Notes: generated from the letters alone by a model not told the origin. A stretch of 64,000 nt of DNA from Ceratothoa steindachneri (GCA_963969495.1 OZ018319.1:209086247-209150246); one strand, 5' to 3'. Numbered from the stretch's first letter, positions 21,981 to 33,330 are shown. Numbers and translations: made by a program.

Positions 21981-22870
21981 CACTGGGGAACACAATTTTT
22001 GTTGAGTTAGGTCTGACAGCTGTTTTTAACTCACTTTTCGGTGCGGAATCCAAAACTGTTCTCCGTTTTTCTCTATCACGTCAAGTTTTTGAACTTTTTA
22101 AAATATTGCCTTACAATGAAATATGAAAGAAACAGGCATGATTGCAATGTTTATTTAACACTATTATGTTTTAACAAAGGATATGGCTACTGTAATTATA
22201 TAATTATAATTGTGTGGAAGTAGTTAAGTAAAAAATATTTACGTTTATAGCTCTTTCTGGAGTGTTCAACTTGAGGACTATCACGTTTGATGCTCGAACA
22301 CTAGTCAGCCATCCTAGGTACATCCCATCTATCCGGATAACGTTCTTCTATAGCATTCAAATCTTGGTAAAATCGTTCACCTTGCTCGTCGCTAACAGCA
22401 CCAAGATCATCCGGAAAGCTGGCAAGATGGCAATGCAGAAAATGTAGTTTAATACTCATGTTGCAACCAAGCGCCTTGTAGCTCTCCAATAGATTCTGAA
22501 AAATTTCTGCGTAATTACTTGCACGTGTATTTCTAAGAAAGTTCTTGACGACGTCTTTGAATGATAACTAAGCATTTTTCTCAAGGTTTGACGTAGTCCT
22601 GGTGACCTGTTGATCTTTGATGAGCTGTCGAATTTGTGGACCATCAAACACACCGGCCTTGATTTTTTCAATTACAGACCAGGAAATGTCAAGATGATGC
22701 ACTTAAAACAGTCGCCATCAGTTGGCAATGACTTTACAAACTGCTTCATGAGACCTTGTTTTATGTGCAGAGGTGGGAATATTATATTCTTCCTGTCAAC
22801 AAGTGGCTCATGTACAATGTTGGGATCGCCGGGTTTAAGATCAGATCTTGGAGGCCAATTCTTCTCAATA
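21981..22870 (-). mobile_element. CACTG-type transposon, truncated copy with transposase 3' half
   Basis: The downstream end starts CACTGGGGAACACAATTTTT at 21981, matching the ends of the copy at 23195-25509. The minus strand encodes the second half of the same protein family. It reads PNIVHEPLVDRKNIIFPPLH (about 22810), LHIKQGLMKQFVKSL, GVFDGPQIRQL in pieces around 22640, NYAEIFQNLLESYKALGCN, MSIKLHFLHCHLASFP with an H(4)H pattern, and VSDEQGERFYQDL (about 22370). There are frame breaks around 22490-22680. The first half and the upstream TIR are missing; similarity stops at about 22870. It lies head to head with the next copy. Confidence 0.75.
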
Positions 22871-22874
22871 CTTG

Positions 22875-23040
22875 TTCAATCTTCAGTGGCTAACAAACAT
22901 TAGATAAAATTATTATAAAATATGTAAGTATTAGGTAACATTTAACAACCCATCAGCGGATAAAAGATGTAAAAGGGAAAAAGAAATGAACTAAAAGTAG
23001 AAATAATATGGAATTCTAAAGGAAGATTTTGACCTCGATA
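22875..23040. other. spacer between truncated transposon and Penelope fragment
   Basis: AT-rich; no coding motif recognised. It may hold the missing upstream part of the Penelope copy in decayed form. Confidence 0.3.
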
Positions 23041-23044
23041 GTTT

Positions 23045-23194
23045 TCTTTTATTTATTAATTCATTAGTTCCGTCAATTAAATTTAGTTTAGAAAAAGAAG
23101 AAATTAATAGCCTTCCTTTCCTAGACGTTCTAATAAATATAATTAGACAAGCAGACAGGTTTAAGTTTTCTATTTTCAGCAAACCTACAAATAA
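23045..23194 (+). pseudogene. Penelope-like RT, part 1 (split by a transposon)
   Basis: The plus strand encodes NSLVPSIKFSLEKEEINSLP followed by FLDVLINI and FSIFSKPTNN, the PLE block with the LPFLDVLI and KPTN motifs. The frame stops being PLE at 23194, exactly at the end of a TAA that is repeated at 25510-25512. It continues in frame in part 2 at 25513. The N-terminal polymerase core is absent. Confidence 0.85.
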
Positions 23195-25509
23195 CACAGG
23201 GGAACAATTTTAATCACATTTTCTGGTGACTTAGATTTATCTGCCAATTTTAATTCGTTTTTTCATGCTGATTTCAAATGTTTTATCCATTTTTTACCTA
23301 CATGCTATAGTTATTCTGTGATTTCTATTTTCTCGTTTCCCCGAAAACTGCTCTCCGGAGGGACAGAGGGGGTGCTTGTAGAAAGCAAATACTTCACAGT
23401 ACATTGTAGTAAGAGAGTAATAAGTGTTATTGCGCAAAATATTGACATTGTTGTTTCTTTTTTCAGGTCTAATGTTAGTGTGATGGCTTTGTCAAGAGAA
23501 AATTGCGTTAATGACCTAGACACCTTCTGCTACATATGTGGCTGTTACATGCTAGTTCGTCAAAGGCGCAATATATCAAACTTTGTGATCCGCACCTATA
23601 AGGCATATTTTGACGTTCCTCTTGGCGATAAAGATAAGAAGTAAGCCCCACATGCTGTTTGCCATAGTTGTGTAGAACATCTTCGTGAGTGGACGAAAGA
23701 AAAGAGAAATGGTCTTCCTTTAGGAATCCCCATGGTGTGGCGAGAGCAAAAGGGTCATGTATCGGACTGTTATTTCAGTCTAGTGAATACTAAAGGGATT
23801 GGCAAGAAAAATCGGCACAAGATCGACTACCCCAACATTCCCTCGGCGATCCGGCCAGTACCTCATTCGGAGTCTTAAACCAGTTCCGGTTCTCAGTGGA
23901 TATGCTTCCTCCGAGGATGAAAATAATGTACCTGATATGGACGTCCACGGAATGGATTCAGAGTCTGCAGATTCATCATCAGATGCGAACAGTCATTAGC
24001 TCCTCACTGTTTCAATCAAGAGGATTTGAATGACTTGATACGTGATTTGGCGCTCTCCAAGAAAGCTGCAGAACTTTTAGCCTCTAGGTTGAGTAAAGGA
24101 CATGCTTGACAGGTCGGAACGGGTATCATATTACCGAACAAGGGAGAGTATATTTGTTAAGTATTTCTGTGGTGACAAACAATTTGTATATTGACACGAT
24201 GTTCCTGGTCTGTTTACCGAGTTGGGACTTGGCACCTATAGCCCTGCTGACTGGAGACTATTTTTGGATAGCTCCGAGCGTAGCATTAAGTGTGTCCTTT
24301 TGCATAATGGCACTGACTTTGGTGCAGTTCTTCTCGGTCACTCTGTTCATCTACGAGAAACTTACGTTAATATAAGAATAGTCATGTATTTATTTTAGTA
24401 CCATGAACACAATTGGATCATATGTACAGACCTTAAGATGGTCAACTTACTCCTTTGCCAGCAGAAGGGATATACAAAGTTTCCATACTATAGCTGTATA
24501 TGGGACAGTCGAGCTCGTGACAAACCCTGGTCCAAAAAAGATTGGCCAGTTCGGGAAACTTTGGAAGCAGAAATGCCAAACATTGTTAAAACAATCGTTA
24601 GTCGAGAGAAGATTGTTTTCCCTCCACTTCATCTCAACTGTGATTGATGAAGTAGTATGTCAAGGCGTTGAGCACTGACAATGATTGTTTGTGGTACATA
24701 GTATCGGCATTTTCTGCTTTGTCATACGAAAAAATAAAAGTAGGAGTATTTGATGGTCCCCAAATCCGACGACTTCTGAGTGATTCTAGATTCGTGAAAA
24801 CCATGAATAAAAAAGAAAAGGCAGCCTGGCTCTCCTTTTCTGCCGTTGTTCGTAACTTCTTGGGAAACAAATAAGCGCATAACTACGAGGATCTGGTTAC
24901 TAATATGCTTTTAGCATATCGTGATCTGGGATGCAACATGAGTGTGAAGTTGCATTTCCTAAATAGTCATCTCGACCGATTTCCAGAGAATCTGGGAGCC
25001 GTGAGCGACCAACAAGGGGAACGCTTCCATCAGGATTTGATGACGATGGAAGAGCGCTACCAAGGTCACTGGGAAAGACACATGATGGTGGACTACTGCT
25101 GGACGATTAGAAGAGATCATCCAGAGAAGACTTACAACAGAATGAGTTACAAACGCAAATTTTTGCCCGATTGAAATCAAGAAGAGGTCCTCCAGCCTGA
25201 TGAACGGTCATTAATAAATTAGCATCTATTTGATTACAGTATTTGTAATCCTAATGTGTAATTCAAGTTTCTTCTCATATGCAATAAAATGTTTGTGCAA
25301 AAAAACCTGCTTTCGTCTAAATAACGCAAAAGGAAGATTCAAAATTACTTCAGGGCATGATGATAGGTGTGATAAAATAAAAATTATTGTATAATAATAG
25401 TTAGTGATATTACGAAAAATCTGTTTGAATTCAAGTTTGAATTCAGTATGCTTGAATTAGGTAGGAAAATGTACTTTTGTCAATTCACCAAATACATTGT
25501 TTCCCAGTG
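23195..25509 (+). mobile_element. CACTG-type DNA transposon inserted in a Penelope ORF
   Basis: The left end CACAGGGGAACAATTTTAAT and the right end (complement CACTGGGAAACAATGTATTT) match over the outer 16 bases with about three differences. TAA flanks both sides (23192-23194 and 25510-25512), a 3-bp TSD. Removing 23195-25512 joins the Penelope frame without a gap: KPTNN runs straight into LSYVHFYSGH. The element is 2315 bp and contains one transposase-like gene. The CACTG start, 3-bp TSD and Cys/His patterns suit the CMC group (CACTA, Mirage, Chapaev), perhaps Chapaev3. The superfamily is an inference. Confidence 0.88.
23482..25174 (+). pseudogene. CACTG-type transposase (uncharacterised protein family), intronless copy
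   Basis: Starts MALSRENCVNDLDTFCYICG, a CxxC knuckle, then RTYKAYFDVPLGDKDKK, APHAVCHSCVEHLREW (second Cys/His pair), IPMVWREQKGHVSDCYFSLV and KKNRHKIDYPNIPSAIRPVP. An acidic linker, LNDLIRDLALSKKAAELLAS and WRLFLDSSERSIKCVLLHNG follow. KGYTKFPYYSCIWDSRARDK is where other copies have CFMC. The end is KVGVFDGPQIRRLLSDSRF, MSVKLHFLNSHLDRFPENLG (H-x4-H) and VSDQQGERFHQDL. At both places where the 38-40 kb copy has introns (after TKG and after DLK), this copy reads straight through. Frameshifts and stops occur near 23645, 23875, 24000, 24110-24250, 24655 and 24875, so it is dead. Confidence 0.85.
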
Positions 25510-25896
25510 TAATTTATCCTATGTCCATTTTTATTCAGGTCATTCTAAAAATATTAAAACATTATTATTTTCTTCCATGTATCTTAGGGCACTCAGAATA
25601 TGTTGTCCTGACTATATAGATCAAGGATTTATAAAAATTGAAGAGATTGCCTTTAATTTATGTTACCCGAAATTTCTTTCTGAAAACTGCATAAATAAGG
25701 TTAAAAAAAAATTCTATAACCGCAAGTTAGGGAAAACAAAACCTTTACACAACATATTACTTTTACCTTATCTTATCATGATACTTTTTGTATGCAGTAC
25801 CAATGTTAAAACAACTTTATATAAATGTAACTTTTAAATACAATTATACATTCAAAAATATGTTAATAAAACACAGCCCAATGGCCGATAATTATG

Positions 25897-25951
<55 letters not shown>

Positions 25952-26279
25952 GTTTGGATTGTAATTTATTCTATGTAGGTCAAACTTCTAAAAATATCTC
26001 TGTAACAATTAAACATCATCAAAATGCAGTATCTAAGTGATATTCAAATAGTGCTTTGGCCGTCCACAGGCTTAAGATGGGTCACCAGATTAACTGGTCC
26101 AAAGCAGATACCATATTGCATATACTGTAAATGACTTTATTAGCAGAAATATCTGTGAATCGTGCCTAATCTCCAGCACAAATGAGAGAAATGTAAATAT
26201 TAGCACCAGTTTGTTTTCCTTAGATCCAGTCTTATCTTTCTTTCTCAAATCAAACTTATCAGAGGTAATAAAAATCTGA
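25510..26279 (+). pseudogene. Penelope-like RT and GIY-YIG endonuclease, part 2
   Basis: Continues part 1 in frame: VHFYSGHSKNIKTLLFSSMY, LRALRICCPDYIDQGFIKIE and CINKVKKKFYNRKLGKTKPL. After a frameshift it reads MADNYVI, then a (TA)n array, then IPCLDCNLFYVGQTSK, the start of the GIY-YIG endonuclease. Degraded IKHHQNAVS, SALAVHRLKMGHQINW and NERNVNISTSLFSLDPVL close the domain. The TA array interrupts the endonuclease just before the conserved Cys-x2-Cys. A mariner element begins 27 bases after the last stop. Confidence 0.85.
25899..25947. repeat. (TA)n microsatellite inside an endonuclease coding region
   Basis: About 24 TA units between codons for NYVI and IPCLDC. No sequence other than TA is added, so it looks like expansion of a short TATA stretch already in the coding sequence. 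Confidence 0.95.
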
Positions 26280-26305
26280 CCTTATAGGAAAAACATTGCT
26301 TTGTA

Positions 26306-27592
26306 CAGGGTGCGGCAGAACCGATTAAGCAGTTTTAAGGAGTTATAAAAAAGTAAGGGGGGGGGGTATATAGAGAAGAAATGTTATTATACTCGAGGTT
26401 ATCAGTACATACCATTTATATTCCCTAGGTTCTGAAAATAATGTCATGAAGATTGCGGCCGTTAACAGAAACACACTGATGGAGCCAATCTCTGAAATTT
26501 CGTACAGCACTTTCGCACATACTGCGAGGTATGGCGTTAACTTCTTTCATAATCCGCTCCTTTAGCTGTGCTAGAGTGTGAGGGTGACGTTTAAACACCT
26601 TTTCTTTCAGATATCCCCAAAGAAAGAAGTCACAAATGCTCAAATCAGGTGACCACGCAGGCCACTCTAAATAACCCCTCAGAGACACCAGACCTCCGGG
26701 AAACATTTGTCTTAAAAGATTGAGTGAATTTCGGACTGTGTGAGCTGTAGCCCCATCCTGCTGGAACCAACCGTCCCCCAATACCTCATCTTCAACAATC
26801 TCCTTCATTCTGGGCTGCAGAAAATTGTGCAACATTGAGGCATAACGTTCGGAATTCACGGTCACGGTCATTCCTTCCTCCTCAAAGAAGTATGGGCTTA
26901 TCACGACAAATTGTGATATGGCACACCACACCGTTAGTTTAGGGAAATGTAGCGGTATTTTCTGGATAATTCGGGGGCTATTTTCAGGCCAGTAATGAAA
27001 ATTTTGCTTAGTTACAGCCCCACAGAGGTGAAAATGTGCCTCACCGCTACTGAAGAAAGCTGCCTCGGGAGCGATCTGTGCAAGAATGTTTTCACACAGA
27101 TTTTGGCGGTTGGCAAAGTCTGCTTCATTCAATTCTTGAGCCATCATTATTTTGTAGGGATGGAAATTTAAATCCATATACAGAATCCTCCTCAAACTGG
27201 GGTCGAGCATGCCTTCGAGCAGAGCGTCTTGGCGACTGCACGATCGCTGCTCTCACCATCTTCACATTTTCTGATGTTCTGATGGACCTGCGTCGGCCAT
27301 GTGTATCTCTTCTTAGTGTGCTACCAGTTGCCTCCAACTGCCTTACCCAGGACCGAATTGTGTTCGCCTGAGAAACGGCATCGTTGCGCGGAATATTGAA
27401 CGGTCGCAATCAAAGATTGATTGTTCTCAAAATACGCGCGCACGGCAAAGCCGCCATGTGATCCCGTCTACACCATGTTTGCTACTGAAATGGGGGTCTA
27501 CGGAGCAGAGCGAAATCAGCGCACCTCACTCCCCCCTCCTTCCCCTGATGAGTGACTCCTCAAAACTGCTCATTCGTTTCTGCCGCACCCTG
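26306..27592 (-). mobile_element. DD41D mariner-like element, copy B, with TIRs and TA target site
   Basis: Ends CAGGGTGCGGCAGAA (26306) and TTCTGCCGCACCCTG (27592) are perfect inverted repeats over 15 bp, flanked by TA on both sides (26304-26305 and 27593-27594). This is the standard Tc1/mariner insertion mark. The element is 1287 bp, holds one transposase gene on the minus strand, and is the best-preserved transposon in the window. A poly-G run lies at about 26359-26367. Confidence 0.93.
26425..27480 (-). pseudogene. DD41D (VISITOR-like) mariner transposase, nearly full length
   Basis: N-terminus AVRAYFENNQSLIAT (about 27455), then RPFNIPRNDAVSQANTIRSW and ATGSTLRRDTHGRRRSIRTS (helix-turn-helix), VRAAIVQSPRRSARR, a frame change at about 27200, LRRILYMDLNFHPYKIMMAQ and FFSSGEAHFHLCGAVTKQNF. 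The second block is GWFQQDGATAHTVRN, the third WSPDLSICDFFLWGYLKEKV, and the end LHQCVSVNGRNLHDIIFRT with its stop at 26425. I count 41 residues between the second and third Asp. The first catalytic Asp is Gly (SSGEAHF where SDEAHF is usual), which should abolish activity. Otherwise only two frameshifts are seen and 261 codons are open. Confidence 0.92.
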
Positions 27593-27594
27593 TA

Positions 27595-27796
27595 TGAATA
27601 CGGTTTCTCTATTTTATGAGCTATTGTGAGTTTGAAAATGTTAAGATAACGTAAGTACTATCTCCAATCAATCTTTCTTTTTCCCTACCAGGTATAACCA
27701 AATATTCATACTTATTCACGTGTTACCTTTTGTGATTTTTACCCATATATATAGTGAAAAAACTCACAAAGGGCACGTGAGGAAAGCAATAATATA
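27595..27796. other. no gene recognised
   Basis: Short AT-rich spacer containing a small TATATATA stretch near 27747, before the next Penelope copy. Confidence 0.4.
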
Positions 27797-29982
27797 AAAA
27801 TTAACCCACAGGAAAATGAAAAGATGAATAAAAACACTTTCGAACTATATTTGCAAGTTTATTTTCAAGGAATAGAATGAAAATGGAGAAGACAACATTA
27901 TATAGGGTAATAGGGTACAAAGATACGAAGGGAACACCCATCACATAATACAAACAAATGGAAAAAAACAAAAACAAGACACAAAATACCAATATGCAAC
28001 TAATAACAGACATGTGCATCCTTAAAACAATATCCACACAAAAACGCCATGTATATGAATGGAATATGGTTGGATGAAAAAAAAACATTTTAAAGGATTA
28101 TCATTAGAGCGAATAAATTAAGGGCTAAGAGTTACTCCATAGACACAAAAAAACACACGTGGTGGAGGAGGCAATGCGAGTGATATTACACTAATAAAGA
28201 GTGACAACAAGCTGCATTATGAAGTTATTTCATTTAATACAAGTTTTTTTTAAACAGGGTTGAGTTTAAATAAGCCAGGGGAAATGTTTATATTTGGTAA
28301 GATGCCAATTAAGTAACGCTCGACAATATTTCTTTTTGTGAAATCAGCGGAATCATAAAGGAATTTTGCAGAATTCCAGTCACTGGGGTGGTAATTTCAG
28401 ATAAATGTAAAAATAAAGCGCTGCTTATTTCACCTCTTCTAATATTATACTTATGTTGGTAAATTCTATTAGATAAAGATGTACCAGTTTGCCCGAAGTA
28501 AGGTAAATTACAAATAGAAGATTCTCTAGAATATACTCCAACTTTTTTTCCTTGTATTATTGTGGACTAACATTTTATATAAAGTGGATTCATATCTAAA
28601 TTTTACAGAGATATTTAGTTGCTTAAAAATACGGTTGAGACAAAAAAAAATGGACAAAGTATGACAAGATAACTCAATTTTTGTAGTTGAAAACCAGTGG
28701 GTTATCAGTTCTATAAAAAGTTCTCTTTGCAAAGTTTAATGAAGTATGCACAAATTAACGAGGGTAACAAAGTTTCTTATCTTTTTCAAAGATATTGGAC
28801 AATTCCTTATTAAAAAATTCCAGAATAACAAGGCGTAATGTACGCAGAAACATAGAAGTGAATATAGACCGTTTAATTTTAACACTATGATAAGAATAAA
28901 AGTGAATTTATGAACTGGAGTCAGACGGTTTGCGATAAACATAGAATTTAAAACCTGATGGCGTCCTATGTATCAAAAGGTCAAGAAAAGGAAGAGTCCC
29001 ATTTTTCCTCAATTTCAAGGACTAGACAATTAAGATTACATAGAAAATTGTGCATATCTTTGAGGAATGCCATAGGTATATAATATTATCAATGTAACGG
29101 TACCATACTATAGGAAAATCGAGGATTTTGGTCAAGAATAACTTTCAAAGAATTCCGTATATAAATTAGAGAGGGTAGGAGATAGACAACCATCCATTGG
29201 AAGACCGAATGTTTGAAGGTAAAATTTATCATTGAATGAAAATTAACAATTTTTAGCACAAAGAGAAATAAGCTTTAGGAAAGTATTGACCAGGACAAGG
29301 AGATCTAAATTATCTAATTTATCGTAAAGGAGAGGAAGAAGATCGTCTAAAAGAACTTTAGTAAACAAAGAATAAATATCGAAGCTGACAAGAATGAAAT
29401 TGACTGGAATTCTGCCAAATTCCTTTATCATTCCGGTGATTTCACAAAAAGAAATATTGCCGTGTTCCTTAATTGGCATCACACCCAATATGAACATTTC
29501 CCCTGGCTTATTTAAACTCGACCTTGTTTAAAAAAACTTGTACTAAATTAAATAACCTCATAATGCAGCCTGTTGTCACTCTTTATTAGTTTAATATCAT
29601 TCGCATTGCCTCCCCCACCACGTGTCTTTGTTGTGCCTGTGGATTAACTCTTAACCCTAAATGTTTTCGCTCTAATGATAATCCTTTAAAATATTTTTTT
29701 CACCTACCATATTCCATTCATATACATGGCGTTGTTGTCTGTATATCGTTTTGGGGCTGCACATGTCTCTTATTAGTTGCCTATTGTTCTATTTCCTGGT
29801 ATTTTTCTGTCTTGTTTCTGTGTTTTTTATATTGGTTTGTTCTATGTGATGGGTGTTCCCTTCGTATCTTTTTACCCTATATAAGGTTGTCTTCTCCATT
29901 TTCATGCTATTCCTTGAAATGAACTTGCAAATATAGTTCGAAAGTGTTTGTATTCATCTTTTCATTTTTTGGGGGGGTTAAT
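27797..29982 (-). mobile_element. Penelope-like element, 5'-truncated fold-back copy
   Basis: Arms of about 590 bp, 27797-28390 and 29385-29982, are diverged reverse complements. Both contain the 3' region (for example CCTTGAAA and GAACTTGCAAATATAGTTCG). The middle encodes, on the minus strand, the reverse transcriptase from motif FILVSFDIYSLFTKVLLDDL to the end of the endonuclease. The right arm is an inverted copy of the 3' end attached where the 5' half should be, so the frame at 29497-29385 translates antisense endonuclease sequence before entering real RT. The right arm directly meets a (TA)n array. Confidence 0.85.
28270..29400 (-). pseudogene. Penelope-like RT and GIY-YIG endonuclease
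   Basis: Minus-strand order: FILVSFDIYSLFTKVLLDDL (RT motif with the first catalytic Asp), LPLLYDKLDNL, FSFNDKFYLQTFGLPMDGCL followed by SPTLSNLYTEFFE (motif B region), then a degraded YxDD region near 29095. GFKFYVYRKPTDS is broken over frames, followed by HFYSYHSVKIKRSVFTSMFL and KFRYESTLYKMLVHNNTRKK. The endonuclease start is YFGQTGTSLSNRIYQHKYNI, ending near SEITTPVTGILQNSFM. Many frameshifts and stops are present. Together with the copies at 23045-26279 and 33331-33912 it defines a PLE subfamily with a TTAATTTTCATATA 3' end. Confidence 0.8.
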
Positions 29983-30920
<938 letters not shown>

Positions 30921-30924
30921 TAGT

Positions 30925-31255
30925 AAAGCGCCAGGCAATGCGATCCAGGGATTGAAGAACATATTTAACGCATACCTGAATACAGGTTACTACCCTAAAC
31001 CAACTTAAAGTAGCAAAAATGATATTCATCCCAAAACAAAGGAAAACCTCCGGATGTAAACGAAAACTATAGACCGATTTCTCTTTTGGAATTCAGAGGG
31101 AAAGTGCTAGAAAATATATTACACAGAAGATTGACGGAACACATTTAAGTAAACAACCTATATAACGATCAACACTAAGTAATTTGGAAAACTCGGGGGA
31201 CAGAAATGTCATTAAACGTTATCAGAGAAAAGATATCGCAGGCAAAAAGGATAAA
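30925..31255 (+). pseudogene. non-LTR retrotransposon RT N-terminal fragment
   Basis: The plus strand reads SKAPGNAIQGLKNIFNAYLN and TGYYPK, then VAKMIFIPK, a YRPISLLEFQGKVLENILHR block (about 31070-31130) and RLTEHL. This is the RT start typical of LINE-type polymerases (KAPG, KMxxIxK, NYRPISLL). Further on it reads RGTEMSLNVIREKISQAKR and runs into a (TA)n array, so the catalytic core is missing. Several frame breaks are present. Confidence 0.75.
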
Positions 31256-31256
31256 G

Positions 31257-31258
<2 letters not shown>

Positions 31259-31340
<82 letters not shown>

Positions 31341-31344
31341 TATT

Positions 31345-31387
<43 letters not shown>
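31259..31387. repeat. (TA)n microsatellite
   Basis: Two TA blocks separated by a short TTTAACTA. It joins the non-LTR fragment to the 3' TIR of mariner copy A2. Confidence 0.97.
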
Positions 31388-31389
<2 letters not shown>

Positions 31390-32565
31390 CGGGTGTTCCA
31401 TTAAAACGGATCGAAGTTAGCAGTAAATAAAACAGTATTATTGGTGAAAATTTATTGATTTCACTATTGGATCATGTTATTTGATTCATGGCATTATGTG
31501 TGAAAAATAATATCGCCTAAATGTCCGCCAAGGCTTCGGCGACACACCTCCACTCGATGGTCAAAATTTTTGATCACGTCTCTGCATAGTTGCTCCTTGA
31601 TCTCACCAATATGTCTTATTAAATCATCCTTCAGCTGTTGAATTGTTGTTGGCTTGTTGGCATATATCTTACATTTGAGATGAGCCCAAAGGAAGAAAGC
31701 TAAAGGCGTCAAGTCACACGAGAGATGATGTGACCTGGGAACTTTTCATTCAATAAAGCCATTGTTGCATTGGCTGTGTGGTATGTGGCGCCGTCCTGTT
31801 GAAACCACAAATCTTCGTCATTCATAGAATTCAATTCATGCCATAAAAAGTTGGTTATCATGGCACGGTATCGCTCGCCCGTCACCGTAACAGAATTCCC
31901 GGCATCATTTTCGAAGATATACGGCCCAATGATTCCGCTAGCAAAAAATGCACACCAAACAGTGACCTTTTGTGGATGCAGTGGCCTTTCAAAAATCTTC
32001 CTGGGATTTTCATTAGCCCAAATGTGACAATTCTGTTTATTAACAAATCCACCAAGATGAATTTTAGCGAAAAATCATTATCGGCTTGTCTTTGCTCGTG
32101 CACCCAATTGGCGAATGTACGTCGCTTCAAATGTTCAGCAGTCTTCAGTTCTTGTGCCAATTGAAATTGTAAGCGTGTAGAGACAAATCTTTTGTCAAAA
32201 TTCGATGTAACGTTGTTGTGGAAGTGTTCAATTCCGGCGCGCGATGTCGAATTGAGGTGTCTGGATCTTCGGCCACATTCTTGCGCACTGCAGCAATGTT
32301 TTTAGCTGAACGGCGTAAACGAGCACGCAATGGCGTTTTCTTATCTGCCACCGACTCCGTTTGTTTGAATTTACGGACAATTTTCCCAATTTCACTCTCG
32401 GTTAGTCGATTATGTTGAGCAAAAAAATCACGAAGTGCTCAAAATGCGTTTCCATGTTTGAAATCGCCAAAGACTTAAGTTGTTAAATCTGAAAGAAAAA
32501 GAAAAAAATCATTAGACACTTAAACTTAACTCACATTTAAAATCGGTCCAAGTTATTGGAACACC

Positions 32566-32570
<5 letters not shown>
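31388..32570 (-). pseudogene. DD41D mariner-like element, copy A2 (decayed)
   Basis: Same family as copies A1 and A3. Ends ACGGGTGTTCCATTAAAACG (31389) and TTATTGGAACACCC (about 32554-32568) are the family TIRs; both meet (TA)n arrays. Minus-strand protein pieces: ADKKTPLRARLRRSAKNIAA, STTTLHRILTKDLSLHAYNF, EQRQADNDFS, GVHFLLAESLGRISS, a degraded second Asp block near 31790 and TPLAFFLWAHLKCKIYANKP. The first Asp block (SDEAHFHL) is deleted around 32070. About 70 bp of the N-terminal coding region, from after the ATG through the start of the helix-turn-helix, is also deleted near 32445. CFFLWG-type third Asp is Ala here (PLAFF). Dead. Confidence 0.88.
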
Positions 32571-32650
<80 letters not shown>

Positions 32651-32654
32651 CATA

Positions 32655-32724
<70 letters not shown>

Positions 32725-32742
32725 TCATATATATATATATGA
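32570..32742. repeat. (TA)n microsatellite with TATG/CATA interruptions
   Basis: About 170 bp of TA with a few TGTA, CATA and TTAT breaks. It follows the 5' TIR of mariner copy A2. Confidence 0.97.
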
Positions 32743-32769
32743 AGAAGGAGCAATGCAAGTTCTGTGGAT

Positions 32770-33269
32770 GATAACAACCATTACAGGGCTTTCACCATAT
32801 TTATTTTCCGCCTTTCAAAACAATTTTGAAGACAGAAAGAAAGATGCAGAAACCTTGCATTGCAGACTATATAACAATGTAGTACGAGAGAAAGAGAAAT
32901 TGGACGCGAATGAGCAATAAGACAAGAAAGAGGAGTTTTCTAAGAGGTAAGAGAAAGGGACATTTAAGAACATTAGAATCAAAGAGAGCAGAGGGCGGCA
33001 CAATGAAGGTAATCCTTTACTGAAAATAACGCCAGGAGAAAAAAGTTTGAAATTCCTGGCAATCAGCAGACCCGAGTTCGAGTCCTGACCAGGAATTTCA
33101 AACTTTTTGCCCTTGGTGTTATTTCTCTCTTCTCAGTAAAGAATTGTTTTCATTGTGCCGCCCTCTGCTCTCTTTAATTCTAATGTTCTTCTAATGTCCC
33201 TTTTTCTTACCTCTTAAAAACTCATGTTTCTTGTCACATTGGTCATTCAAGTCCAATTTCTCTTTATCT

Positions 33270-33270
<1 letters not shown>
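32770..33270. mobile_element. tRNA-derived SINE fold-back (two copies, head to head)
   Basis: A minus-strand SINE body (about 32865-33055) and a plus-strand SINE body (about 33062-33270) are near reverse complements. Both have AAATTCCTGG, GGCAGCACAATG-like and CCCTCTGCTCTCTTT segments. The junction keeps only the B-box part of the tRNA promoter, GAGTTCGAGTCCT (about 33070). The plus copy ends CTCTTTATCTTG and meets (TA)n. The segment TACAGGGCTTTCACCATATT at about 32776 also precedes the related SINE at 43718. Confidence 0.8.

Positions 33271-33330
<60 letters not shown>
33271..33330. repeat. (TA)n microsatellite
   Basis: About 30 TA units lying between the end of a SINE and the 3' end of a minus-strand Penelope copy. 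Confidence 0.97.
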
